The notes below the pieces were generated by a model. It saw nothing but the letters and a program-made list of their open reading frames with translations. It was not told the DNA's origin and did not search any database. Positions 1-11,420 of a stretch of 64,000 bases of DNA are shown here, piece by piece. The translations under genes and the position numbers were made by a program. Positions within the stretch are counted from its first letter, which is position 1, and each line of letters opens with the position of its first letter. Source of the DNA: Psococerastis gibbosa (lineage: Eukaryota; Arthropoda; Insecta; Psocodea; Psocidae); contig OZ020488.1 of the NCBI GenBank assembly GCA_963971405.1, positions 2,914,001-2,978,000 of the forward strand. The letters run 5' to 3'.

Positions 1-3000
1 ATTTCCATGGTGGAGGTACGTAAATTTGTGATAATAGACCTTAACTTACTATTAAGAAGAAGAATAGATAGTGATGCTGATGACGATTCTATTGTGTAAT
101 AGATACCCGAAGAAATGCTACACTATTTTGAAATGCTACATATTTCACAAGGCTGGAATGCAATACTTTGCAAGTTTTTAGTACTATGTATTCAATTTTC
201 CATGAGTTGAGGTGGAATGACCCTCCTCAATCGAATCAACAACCACTACGCCTTGTGTGTTCTAAATTGTTGTCTCTACAGAATGAGCACTTTATTAGGT
301 ACCGTACTATAGGTAACTAGCTAACCATGTTCATCTTTGCATTTCAGGTATCTTCCTCCTTGTGTACATTCTCGTCACGCTTATCTTCGGCATCCCCTTG
401 ACTTTTCTGGAAATCGGCCTGGGCCAATTCTGCCAACATGGGACCGTCAAAGTCTGGAGGGCTGTCAACCTCTTTCGTGGTAAGTTTTACTTCTCCTGCT
501 GTAACAGAAAGTGTTCTAACTAATTGTAGGCATCAATTGTAAGAAATATGAGGATGTTTAGTGATCGTGAATGGCGCATTTACACTCAACGTTACAGTCC
601 ATTTACCCTAGTGACTTGGAGTGGGGGATCATCCACATCAGTGGTTCAGCCATCTTCTTTCCGTGGTTATTTTTGGAATGGGCGCCTCCAAACTAATTAT
701 CATAAGATCATTTTTATTGATTTTCCTTAAATATAACTCAGGACTAGAATCATATTTTTTTTAGTCCACAATTGTAGAGATCTCAATGTTATGAACCTTA
801 AGCCTACAGTTTGCGCTGAGTTCTTTGCATGATTCCCTGGATAAGAAGATCCTTTTTTTTTTTTTTTTCTTTCGTGGGGGTCTACTCGTTTGAGTTCCTA
901 TAAGCGTCGACCTAGAAGGTCTTTTGCTTCCACGTTTGCCGTCTACGCCCATCTTATAACACCAGTCTTTTCGATGAATTCTAGTGTTTTTGTGATGGGA
1001 TTAGATCGGATGGTTTCCTCTTCAGACCTAAGGTGGCCAAGAGCTTGATATCGAGTTTGTCCCAGCGCTTCACATTCAAAGAGAATGTGTTCAGCTGTTT
1101 CTTCTTCAACTTCACACAGTCTGCATCTACTGTCGTTTTTCACGCCAACCCTATGCATGTGTTTGTTGAAGTGGCCGTGGCCCGTAAGCGTGCCAACCAC
1201 CCTTCTAGCTTGCTCTCTACTTAAAGAGAGAAGCTGATCGGTGAGCTTTTTACTAGGACCCGGAATAACCTTCTTAGCAAATCTGCTTTCCGGGACTTTC
1301 TTCCATTCCTCTGCAGTTTTTCTCTGCACCCATTTTTGTACAGAAGTACGGGCCTGGCAATAAGCCATCCCGTACTTAGGTTCTGCACCAATGAATGGCG
1401 TTTCTGCACCTTTTCGAGCCAGCTCGTCGGCTCTTTCATTCCCATCAAAGTTCGAGTGCGCCGGGACCCAAATCAGCGAGACTGAGTTTTCCCGGCACAC
1501 CTTTATTAGGAGGTTGGTGCAGTGCCACACCATTTTTGATGTGATCTTTATAGCCCCCACAGCCTTAATCGCTGCCTGCGAGTCTGTATAGATAATAATG
1601 GTTTTGCCCTTGCATTCCATTTCCATACACTTCTCTAGGCATTTTATAGTGGCCCCTACCTCAGCCTGAAAGACTGTAGCATATTTGCCGAGGCTTAGGA
1701 CTATGGATTTGTCTACAGTTTCCCCATAGACTCCTCCTCCAGCCCCATTTTCCATTTTCGACCCATCTGTATACCAGACTAGGTCATTGTCCCCTGTTTG
1801 ATGTTCTTCAGCATTCCATTCTTCTCTAGCTGGAATTCTAGTGTTAAATGGTTTGCTGAATGAGAGCAGGGGTGTCATTCGGTCTGGCGGCATTAAAGAA
1901 GATTTAAGGAAGATCCTTGCTAAGTGCCCTCTCCATAGCGTGGAAGTGTCCCTCATTTAGTATTCCCTCCGCGGAACCAGTCAGGTGCAGTAGTAGCCGC
2001 GCTGCTCCACTGCACTTCCCAAAGCCGCGGGGGTCAATTGAGTTCAAGGTGTAGTGCGGGCATTATCGCGAATTATCGCGGGTCAGCTGATGCTGTAACG
2101 TCAACAGCTTTGACATGATCTGCAGCAATGACCTTTTAATTACTTGTAAAGGACTGCTGTCACGGTTGACTGTAGCTGTTGGGAATTATGTAGAAGTAAC
2201 GAACAGTAGCAGAGGCTGGGATCCCGGACTTGGGAAGGGTGATGCTATGTAGAGTAGGAGGTTCAGCTGATACTGCAATGTCAAGAGCTTTTGAAATTGA
2301 TCTGCAGCAATGACCTTTTAATTACTTGTAAAGGACTGTTGTCTGGTAAATTGCATCAGGCCGTGATCCCGGATTAGGGAATAATCATGATATTATTCTG
2401 GGTTTATCATGTAAAGTACGCTACGAGCTGATGCTCAGTTGATATTGTAACATCAATAACCTTTGACAAGATCAGGTCTTTCAACTAATTGTAAAGAGCA
2501 GGCCCGTATCCCAAAATAATAGTTTATTTGTTTTCCAGTGATCCGTATTGTTTGTAGAATGTAGGCTACTGAGGTACCTATAGAGAAGATACATCTGCTG
2601 TAAATGGTCATACTGTTGGGCCAGCCATTGAAAAATACACACGACAATAATACTCCTAGGGTGCTCCGCCTCTCCATGGTGCAACTTACATGGTGAGGAT
2701 TGAGGACTAATATTATTGAGTTTAATTGTATACTTTTCAATGGCTAGTCAAACAACACAGGCTTTAATGCTTACATTACATGATAAAATAAGTAAACCCT
2801 AAGTAGGTACCTTTCCTTAATGTATGGCAGCGTACTATGCTGCTCATGTAGCTGTGAACGTATCGCTAAACTTACACTCATTACAACTAAATTTTATTTT
2901 TTCATCAGGTGTCGGATATGGTAAAGTTTTCATATCTTTGGTGGCATCCGTGTACTATTCAATTCAAATAGCTACATCTCTGAGTCTTCTCACGTGGACC

Positions 3001-6000
3001 GTCAAGGGACCCCTTCCATTTTCAGAATGCAACTTTTTGAACGAGGTACGATACTTGTTTTATACTTATTATTATTCCAAACAAGACGTATACCGGACTA
3101 TAAAAAACTTACGCTGCATAGAAAATGCAGTAGCCTGAAATTTGCCGATATTGTCTGCGCGTATGCAACGCAATTTTTTATTACTAGTGCCTATTCAATA
3201 GAGTACCTTTCATATTTTGTGTCAATAGTCAACAGTTTCATCAGTTTTTTCAGTTTTGATATTAACTTATTCGCTGCGGATTTTTATTGTCTATACCTAC
3301 TCGGACTTCATAACTTTTTATGTTTTATTTCAGAATGGAACTCGCCCTGCGCTTGCATCAGGAGAGCAATGTCTGAAAGCCACGTTTCTTGCGCCAATAT
3401 TCGATGATGCTTTAGGCTTTGGAATTACTCTCATTTTCCTAGTTCTTCTATGGACATTAGTTTTAATATGGTACGCAAGAGTATTTGTCATGAATTTTGA
3501 CGCTAATAAGATGGGGTTAATAATCAACCTTTTTAGGCTCAGTTGATTCATAATTGGAAATTGTTTCGGGTCAAGTTACGTATTTTAGAGCTCTCCATTC
3601 TTTTGTTTAATCTTCTTCCTCCATGTTTTGCAACCTTAGGCTACATAAAGATATTTTGATTGCTTTCAGCGTATTGAGAAGAAGCGCAACATACCGCCGA
3701 GCCATGTATTTCCTATTTCCCACCTGCGTTGCCCTACTCGTTGCTTTGCTTGTTGAAGCTTCTCAGCGAACGAGTATTGGAGTAACGAATCTTTTCCATT
3801 TCGAATGGACTTCATTAGCAGACGTACAGGTAAACATTTGCACATTATTTTCCTGTTCCAGGGGTAAATGATCTCGATCTCAAGCCAAAATCTACAATTG
3901 ATGGTCAAGAAACGGAGTGCCAGTTAAGAGTCAAGAGATTAAAAAAAAAAAAAACGAGTGAAATTTTCTGGGACTCAAGGAATAATTCTGTTTATGAGGC
4001 GATGTTGAAAGCTCTGACCTAACAAAAGCCATCGTAGTGTCATTATTATAGTCGACATTCAAGTCACTTGGCCCATTACAATGGCGGTCAACGTTGTTAA
4101 TTTTGTTTCAGGTATGGTACTTCGCAATGGTCCAAATGTTTTTCTCGCTTCATATTGGCTTCGGTAACATCAACACTTGTGCTGGTAGAATATATCCCAA
4201 GAGCAATGCTTTCTGGTGAGTACTCACAGACTATTTGGTCTGAATTAATTTTGATTGTTGCTGTAAACCTAGCTATCATGGCCTATATGTTTATACCTAC
4301 AAATAGACAATTAGTTGTTTCTATTATTCTATTTATTAGGGTTTTGAGGCACAATTTATTAATTTATACTTACAGTGTACAGTATGTACCTACGTCCTAC
4401 GTTCGCGAATACATTTCTGCTATTTTTTATTTTATTTATTAAATTATTTATTAAATTCCATGAGAACCGTTATTAGTAGGGAAAGTATGGGATATAATGA
4501 AAGTAACATATGCTTAATTCAAATAAATCGTCACCATTAAGAAAAGGTACCGTACTTGGTGCGCAACATTTGTAATTCAAATTCGTAACACCTATTGAAC
4601 CTGTTTCTTCTCCCCAACTTCTTCAGTTTCCACTCCTTGTTTTCTCAGCCTTCATTATTATCACTAATTAATATTTCAGGACTGCAATCTCACTCGTCTT
4701 AAGCAACCTGCTGATGGGAATCGCTGCTGTTGTGTTAGTATACCTATGGATTGGCCAAATTCAAGAAGCAGGACTGCACCTGCCCGACCTGGACGTCCCT
4801 GAGCTCTTTCTTCTTACAGTGATTTATAATGTGGGAGTCAGCAGTATAACTGAGTTGTCGGTGCTTTGGTCTGCGTTGGCCTACCTTCTTGTTTTCATTG
4901 CTGGGTTATCCAGCTTGGTAAGAGAATACAAAATTTAATTAACTTTGCCTATAAGCTATTGTAGGGTGGTCAGACCTAGATGCAGGTCCTAGACTTATTA
5001 ATATGCTCACACTAGCTACGGTACCTGCTACTGTAGCCTGTAGGTACTTCGTTTATTAATTACTCGCAGTAGTAACGAAACTAGAATCATCGGGCCAGTA
5101 GGAATTAGGCTTAAGTCAAATAATATTTCGAGTACAATCTTACCGCATACACTAATTGCATTTTCTGAGTCACTGAGACTTAGACATAGACACAGTTTCG
5201 TATGTTCATTTACTGTAATATTTCAATGTTCATTTCAGATTGTGTTCATATATACGGTGTTAGTGGCAGCAGCTGTTGAGACGAAGAGAAAATGGCACTG
5301 GTGGCACATAAATGTTATCGTATGTTTTACATGTTGCATCTTGGCAGTCCTGGGCACGATTCCGGTAAGCTTAGTCCTGAAAAGTGAGATGGTGTTGAGC
5401 TCAGAAACCTGATGGGCATGGCTATAATATATCATTGGACTAATACCAAAATAATAATTGTTTGCCGTTTAGGTAACTGAATCAGTAGAGCATATCCTTT
5501 GTTGGTGTGATGCACTCCATGATATTAATCCAAACCACCTTCAAGCTACGCTCGTATGTTCCTAGAATTTGTAAAATTGCCTGTAGACTGACTGTTAGAA
5601 TCATCCTGAGCTGCATGGGAATAAGGTCTGATATGTCTTGAAAAACAATTTGTTTCAACTTTCAAAGCATTTTCATGTGCCCCGCTTCATCTTGGGCAAA
5701 CAGCATTATTTAGACATACCTTATTTCTTATACATTTTCAGACATACCAAGCGATTCCCCACGTTCTGGACCACTACGTCATCAGCCATAGTGTGGTGTT
5801 TCTGACCATTTTGGAACTCATCGGCTTCGCAATGGTCTACGGCTGTTCCAATCTCTACAACGATCTGGAATTTGTCATTGGAATCAAGCTTAGCTCCACA
5901 TGGAAGTCCCTCTGGATTGTCACTCCTTTCGTTCTTTTAGTAAGTAGCCTATTTTAATTCATAATTTCAGTACATGTACTCGTATTATCGGTACGAGAGG

Positions 6001-7247
6001 GTGCTGGGGTAATGGGAGTGTATTCCTAATAACCTGCTTCTTTGTCTCCTTTTTTAGTTTGACTATAGGTTGGGTTAGTTGTCATGACTCCTAACACCTT
6101 CAGGTTTTTTGTACCCATTAATCCGCTTGAATATCATGTATTTAGTCTGAGATTTTGCAGTTGTGTTTCTCTGGTAATTTCTTTCCTTATGGACGAAGTA
6201 GTTGTATGTGACAGCCCCTGAACTAAGTTTTATGTATCTAGTTATACCTCATACAGTACTGAAGAATTAACCTGTTAATAATGATGAAACTCGCATAGCC
6301 TAATCTATTTTGAGGACAAAAAAATAACATAATATGCTGTATTAACGTCTATTGATTTTGTTTTAGATAATCGAAGTGTGCTCTGCGAATTTGCTGCCCC
6401 TGACTGGTGAGACCCCAGACGATTTGGATCCCCTGTGGGAGTATTGCCTCGGTTGGGCCCTCTACTTTTGCTGTTGGTTGATTGTCCTTGTTTGCGCCAT
6501 AATTCAGGTCTCACTACAAGTTGACTACAATCTGGCACAGGTTAGTAATGATTATCCCTTATTAAAGTGTGTGATACAATATTTATTATCTCTATTCTCT
6601 ATGAGGTTCCGTAGACCTTATATAGCCTCGGTAGAGTAAATTCTATATTTGTGGTCCCTTTCCTATCAGAATATTGTTTGAAGCAGCAGCCTCAGAAAAA
6701 TACAAAATCGATAATTTAAGTATAAGCACATGTCACTTTATGACTTAGCACGATTTCTTTGCAATTTTACTTTCTAGTTCCATAATATTAATATTCCCGG
6801 AAGCTCATAATCGCATAAGCGTGAACTCATCTCGCTCTTCTGGTCCAGTCGACTCCATCTACGTAGCTACAATCTACCCACGTCATTGACAAACTAGAAA
6901 TTCTAATTTTCCCTGTTTCTTTCCAGAAATTCATAAGCGCAGCCAAACCATCTCGCAACTGGGGTCCAGTGGATCCCATCTACCGACACTGCTGGGTGCA
7001 GTGGCGTAACCGGTACAATCTCACGGGGACCAAAGACTTCACGTTAAAGCGGCGCGGCACCAGGGACTACACACATCACGCGCGAACGGCGCCCCCCGAC
7101 TCTATCAGCAACAGTTTCGACATGGGCGGAGTGAATCCCGGGGGCGACTGGGGCTACAAGAGGGCGTCTTCCACCCCTGTCAAGCTTAACTACGGCCCTG
7201 AGAATATTATTTGGAGGGAGACTGATACACCACATACGAGGCATTGA
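1..7247 (+). CDS. SLC6-family Na+/Cl--dependent transporter, 3' part (TM1 end to stop)
   Basis: Membrane symporter of the SLC6 family (LeuT fold), which uses the sodium gradient to import amino acids, amines or osmolytes. Exons by splice sites and phase: 1-15, 348-479, 2909-3045, 3334-3470, 3670-3829, 4112-4215, 4680-4917, 5239-5364, 5742-5939, 6367-6540 and 6927-7247 (TGA), in frame throughout; 579 residues are visible. Seen: the end of the TM1 region (FHGGGIFLLVY), TM2 with PLTFLEIGLGQF, GVGYGK before TM3, TM6 with FSLHIGFGNI, TM7 with a conserved Asn (SLVLSNLLMG), TM8 with AGLSSL, then TM9-12 and a hydrophilic tail of about 100 residues. The N-terminus and most of TM1 lie outside the window. 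The family call is firm. The subtype is not, because the TM6 and TM7 substrate-site sequences are divergent. Intron 480-2908 carries a LINE fragment. Decayed copies of the last exon lie on both sides of it. Confidence 0.93.
943..2060 (-). mobile_element. 5'-truncated LINE fragment with RNase H domain (R1/Jockey-like)
   Basis: An antisense open frame of 337 codons (943-1956) in an SLC6 intron encodes a retrotransposon RNase H. The four acidic/His motif regions are visible in order: YTDGSK, FQAE, YTDSQAA and HSNFDGNERADELA. A Cys/His-rich tail (CRLCEVEEETAEHILFEC) follows, as in R1/Jockey-group ORF2 C-termini. Coding similarity continues upstream (to about 2,060) in another frame, so at least one frameshift is present. 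There is no endonuclease and little reverse transcriptase, as expected for a 5'-truncated dead insertion. Confidence 0.85.
2080..2500. repeat. Three degenerate tandem copies of a ~80-bp unit
   Basis: Three spaced copies (about 2,082-2,165, 2,264-2,345 and 2,430-2,500) share 'cagctgatgctgtaac', 'tgatctgcagcaatgacc' and 'ttgtaaaggactg'. The third is most diverged. The unit lies in the SLC6 intron just beyond the LINE fragment and has no coding character. Confidence 0.6.
6812..6866 (+). pseudogene. Decayed upstream copy of the 5' end of SLC6 last exon
   Basis: About 110 bp before the real last exon there is a partial copy of its first ~55 bases. Shared blocks are 'cataagcg', 'catctcgc', 'ggtccagt' and 'ccatctac', in the same order and spacing. 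It has no good acceptor and is not expected to be spliced in. Confidence 0.6.
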
Positions 7248-7280
7248 GTTAGACAGCTCTGGCTCAGTGAGCCACATAGC

Positions 7281-7597
7281 TTCGTCATGGGGGAGACTGG
7301 GACTACAAGGGGGCCTCTTCCGCCCCTATCAAGCTTAACTGCAGTCTTGAGAATATTATTTGGATACATAACTTGAACTCTGTGAGCACCAGCTTCGACA
7401 TGAGCAGAGTGAAACTCGGGGGCGACTGGGGCTACAAGAGGGAGACTGATACACAACACACGAGGCATTTCTTAAAACATCTCTGGCCCTGTCAGCAATG
7501 GCATCGCCATGGGCGGAGTGAATACCAGGGCCCAGGAGTGACGGTAGCTACAAAGGGGTCGTCTTCAACCCCGATCAAAGTTAAAATAGGGCACTGA
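7281..7597 (+). pseudogene. Three decayed tandem copies of the SLC6 terminal exon
   Basis: Immediately 3' of the stop codon there are three more partial copies of the ~150-bp end of the coding exon (real sequence ~7,105-7,247). Copy a, 7,281-7,365, matches the 'gactacaag...tcaagcttaact...gagaatattatttgga' part. Copy b, 7,375-7,485, keeps 'agcttcgacatgagc' and 'gactgatacac' with about 60 bp deleted between two GAGGG-like words. Copy c, 7,488-7,597, keeps 'catgggcggagtgaat' and the lysine/serine-rich stretch. Frames are broken. Parts may still be transcribed as the 3' UTR. Confidence 0.75.
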
Positions 7598-7624
7598 CAC
7601 CATTGTTACCTTCCTATTTATACG

Positions 7625-7855
7625 TAGTAAAAGGAAAACTTTGTGATGGTCGAAATTTTCGATTTCGAGATTTCAGTGTATTTACACGTTTTGAGATACT
7701 ATACCAAGAATTCAAAAAAGAGGGTTTTACGAAATGTCTGTCTGTCTGTCTGTTCTTCGATTTGTGGGCAAACTACTCGGTGGATTTTGATGAAATTAAC
7801 TTCACAAAAATCATTTTCAGGATAATTTTTTATTTATTTTGGGCTAACTAAATTT
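7625..7855 (+). repeat. Dispersed repeat 'rep-1' copy 1
   Basis: Copy of a ~250-bp family with the order: 'ggaaaactttgtgatggtcg', a fragment near 'ttacacgttttgag', a (TGTC)n run, 'gtgggcaaactactcgg', 'gattttgatgaaatt', then 'tttattttgggctaac'. Other copies lie near 11,175, 16,125 (-), 24,655-25,265 (-) and 41,515. Unclassified. Confidence 0.65.
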
Positions 7856-8186
7856 TGGGGGGTTTAGGAAAGGGAAAGTCGAGGCAACCGAAATTTAACC
7901 GTATAGCAATGGTTTAGCATGGAACTATTTATATTATTGTATATATATTTCGGTACCTATACTAATTCATAAATATGAAAGGCTTCACTCGTACCGGTTC
8001 TTTGTAGAAAGAGTTATAATCGAGAAAAACATTTCATATATTTTTTGTCACACAAATATCATGATCAGGAATGTTCTACAATATCATAGGAAGTGTTTGC
8101 AGTTGCTGCTTGAAAAATGCTTGGAAGCATACTAATTGCTTAAGCTACAGTAATGCATATAAAAATAGCTGTTGATAAATTATCAG

Positions 8187-8280
8187 CGCTTGAAATGTTT
8201 CGGTAAGAAATACTGGGCGGCACCGCCATCAACCAATACATGGCTGTGCAGCATTCCTTACCGCAACGTTTCAAGCAATG
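8187..8280. repeat. Short imperfect inverted repeat
   Basis: Left arm 'gcttgaaatgtttcggtaag' pairs with the right arm '...cttaccgcaacgtttcaagc' around a ~45-bp loop. It could be a small MITE remnant; no target-site duplication was seen. Confidence 0.5.
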
Positions 8281-8404
8281 GTGGCATTGGGAGTAATAGC
8301 ATAATACTGGCACCACTATCTATAATAGGCTAGTTAGTTAGTAAACCTTTCAAGTCTCCAATTCTATTGACAAAGGTTAATGGCAATGGTGTAGTACTAT
8401 TTAA

Positions 8405-8695
8405 CAAAGGGTTAGTTGGACTTACACTGACTGTTGTGTTAATATGCATTAGAGGCAGGAGCCTCATAGTCATCGAACAATTAGGGAGGACCTCATTGTC
8501 AGGGGAAGCGGGCGACGTCCAGACAAAGACTAAACCATCAGTTCCCTTTCAGGATGGTGGGAGCAGCTCCCACCACCGGAAACGTCGCCCCCTTCCCCTG
8601 ACAATGGGTTCCGCCCTAATTGCTCGATGACTATGAGGCCCATGCCTCTAATGACTATTCACACAGCAGGCAATATAATTCCGACTAACCCTTTG
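8405..8695. mobile_element. Foldback MITE with TTAA target duplication (piggyBac-like)
   Basis: A 291-bp element with two ~115-bp inverted arms starting CAAAGGGTTAGT and ending ACTAACCCTTTG, flanked on both sides by TTAA (8,401-8,404 and 8,696-8,699). The arms share 'attagaggca', 'ctcatagtcatcga', 'caattaggg' and 'cattgtcaggggaag'. There is no transposase frame. TTAA flanks are typical of piggyBac-mobilised elements, so a non-autonomous piggyBac-type MITE is the likely identity. Confidence 0.75.
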
Positions 8696-9067
8696 TTAAA
8701 AAGTCTCCATTTAACAGTTAAATATTATTTTAAAGCGAATTTTATATCAAAATAATGCTGTGTGTCGTTGTGTTGTGCATTCAAAGAGTTTTCGTCTAGC
8801 CATAATTATTTCTCGTAAATGTGTTCTGTGCGAAAAAGAACATGGTTATCTTAGAAAATGCTAGTAATATATATTTTGTAAATATTGAGTCGTCTCCTTA
8901 TTTCTAACGACTACTTACCATACCTAATATAGTATATTATACTGTAAGTCGTAGGCCTACCGGTAATCAGTTTTGTGTTTCCCAATGGACAATATAGGCC
9001 AATATATAGACACTTTTATAGTGCCTCGGCTTGAAGAGCTCATTAATGTGCTTATAGTTTCATTTTT

Positions 9068-9245
9068 TAAGGTTAAATCGCTTACAAACAATTTAATGAA
9101 TGTATCAGATTAACCTCTTCAATCGCCTTAACAAGTAATCTAATAGCCTAAATAGGTACTTGTGTCGGTTCCGACACGTCTCCGACCGCAAGGTGTGTAG
9201 AGACTCGCACAAGTACAAGCACGCTACCACCTTACGCAGCGAAGG
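9068..9245 (+). repeat. Dispersed repeat 'R family' copy
   Basis: Copy of a ~170-bp family marked by 'acaatttaatgaatgtatc', 'cctcttcaatcgcc', 'gacacgtctccgaccgc' and 'gactcgcacaagtac'. Other copies: 14,008-14,210 (-), 16,478-16,640, 23,120-23,560 (two), 25,300-25,420 and 33,075-33,230 (-). The uniform length suggests a SINE-like or non-autonomous element; no pol III boxes are certain. Confidence 0.6.
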
Positions 9246-9409
9246 TAATCTTTCCAAATTTTTGGATAACATGGCATGAGAGCTTAGTGGGTGTGCTTGG
9301 TGCGCCTAGCTGAGGGGGTGTTGCTGTTCCCAAAACTTACTACTTTGGTGCCTTCTTGAAGAGACGGGCGCCCGTGTGCGTAGTGAATTGAAGTTCTGGT
9401 TGACTAAGA

Positions 9410-9431
9410 GGGGGGGGGGGGGGGGGGGGGG
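9410..9431. repeat. Poly-G tract (22 bp)
   Basis: An uninterrupted run of G in intergenic DNA. The length is probably unreliable in an assembly. Confidence 0.9.
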
Positions 9432-10129
9432 CACGGCACGACTCACTATAATATTGAAATAGTAAAATTGTATAAAATGACAACAGTTACGGTACTTGTG
9501 ATTACTGACACAAGCGGGTTATCGATTGATACTGATTGTATGTGCAGTTATTCCTTTTGACATGTTTTAACTTGACTAGAGCTAATTAATTTCGATTGTC
9601 CTTTACGAAAGAGGTTCTCCATAGGGGAAAAATGAATGAAGGGTTTTCTGCAAAAAATTAGGTTATGCAATCCTGCATTAACGAGATTCAGACACATTAT
9701 TTTATCGAAGTCAAATTTGTTTAGAAATATCGCTCTTATATGTAATTAAGTTGAAGAAATGTTCCTCGACATTATACAATACAATGGCAGTGTGCCCAAT
9801 TGCATAATCTGATTGTTGCAGAGTCGACTGAGCCACAGCTATAAAAAATTACTCGTCGATAATTTAAATTTAACGTTAAAAGTTCCTATAACGGTTGAGG
9901 TCGGAGGTTGACTGGTTAACCTCGTCACGTTTGCTTGATAAATACAAGCAACATGTTTCGAATTTTTCCTGGCATTGTGAATTATAAGTTTCTACTACAC
10001 TCTCTAGGAGTGACGTCAACCTCAAATTGACCTGAGGTACAATAAATGCAGCTCAAATTAAACGCGGAAGACGGATCAACAGGATGGGACCGGATCCGAA
10101 TTGAAGGCACATGGCATCAAGATCTGTAT

Positions 10130-10560
10130 ACATGTGGAATCAGTTCTTCTTCTTCTTCTTCCGGCTCTACAGCCCTTGGTGGGCTTTGGCCTGCTCGACA
10201 ACACTCCTCCATTCTTCTCGGTTTTGCACAACGCTCCACCATCTGGAGACTCCCAACTCGCGAAGGTCATTCTCTAACTCGTCCTTCCAGCGGTTTCTTG
10301 GCCGTCCTGGCAGTCGTCTTCCCGTCATGCTTGCTTTGTACATTTTTCGTGGCATGCGTTCTTCAGACATCCTTACAACGTGTCCCAGCCACCTTAATCG
10401 TTGTGCTTTAATGAACCTTACTATGTCTTCTCCGTTGAGAGCGGCGTCGATTTCAGCGTTGTTTCTTGTACGCCATTCTCCGTACTCGTAAAGGGGTCCA
10501 TACATCCTCCTTATTATCTTTCTTTCGAGTACACGTATGGATAAAATGTTGGCAGCGGCA
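10130..10560 (-). mobile_element. RTE-like LINE reverse transcriptase C-terminus fragment
   Basis: Antisense coding remnant. It carries the tail signature of RTE-type ORFs: a tyrosine/arginine-rich segment, then RLRWLGHVVRM, then GRRLPGRPRNRWKDEL, then a region ending with QNREEWRSVVEQA. Upstream catalytic motifs are absent, so this is a 5'-truncated copy, with a GAA-rich tail at its 3' end (10,145-10,160 on the plus strand). Confidence 0.85.
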
Positions 10561-11174
10561 ATTGTTTGGCAACGTCCAATGAAGTGAAAAAGAATGGAGC
10601 ACCTGTGGCTTGTGAAAGCGAGACAATGTTGTAGTCCCATCGGTAGACCAAGGACAATTAATAGTCGAAAAAATAATCGAAGTACTGGCCGAGACAACGA
10701 CAGCCGAGCTCAAGGAACCAACCGTGTGGAATATAAGAAATCTACTCGAGGCGACCTCCACGCTTAGCACACGTCATTATATAATATGAGGGAAGAAGAA
10801 GATGATGAAAAAGCAGAAGTCAAGTACACTAATTTCAATTTCAATATGTTTGTCGTTTAAAATATACACATTAGGAAGAACTTCTCATAAGAACTCCCTA
10901 AAGTGATAAAATGGTGAATTATGCGGTAACACTACAACAGTATATACCTCTACAGTAGAAGTGCAACAGAAATATAACTTATGCACCTACCCACATACTT
11001 GTATACTAGTGATGTATCCCCAGCGACCACCTGTCAATCCAGTTACATTTATCCTTCTTCTTCTTCTTGAGTTACAATCTATGGATTGGTTTGCAGCGAA
11101 TGTTGTAGGCTTCTCCTCCACTCTTGTCTGCTTTTTGCGGTCCTTTTCAGTTCTTTATAGGTGTCGCATCTAGC

Positions 11175-11420
11175 CAGTATAAGGAAAGCTTTGTGACAAT
11201 TAAAATTTTCGACTTCGATATTTCAACGGACTTACACGTTTTGAGGTCCCAGGAAACCAAAAAAGTGGTTTTTACGAAATGTCCGTCTATCTGTTCATCG
11301 ATTTCCGGGCAAACTATTCAGTCGATTTTGATGAAATTTTGCATGTAAGTTCACAAAATCATACATTTATTTTGGGCTACCTCAAGTTGAAGGGGATGGG
11401 GTGTTTATTCTCAAAAACCC
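11175..11420 (+). repeat. rep-1 copy 2
   Basis: Same order of blocks as the copy at 7,625: 'ggaaagctttgtgac', 'ttacacgttttgaggtccc', 'tttttacgaaatgtc', 'cgatttccgggcaaac', 'gattttgatgaaattt', then 'ttattttgggctac'. Confidence 0.65.

Noticed and set aside
943-1956. Long 337-codon frame as a host RNase H gene
   Set aside because: Motifs and Cys-rich tail are those of LINE ORF2 C-termini; it is antisense in an intron and frameshifted upstream.
7373-7597. Open frame just 3' of SLC6 that could be an extra coding exon
   Set aside because: It is a decayed tandem copy of the real last exon with deletions and no matching splice sites; the upstream stop at 7,245-7,247 ends the gene.
8367-8630. 87-codon frame with a hydrophobic start
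   Set aside because: It lies within the left arm, centre and right arm of the TTAA-flanked foldback MITE; no family resemblance.
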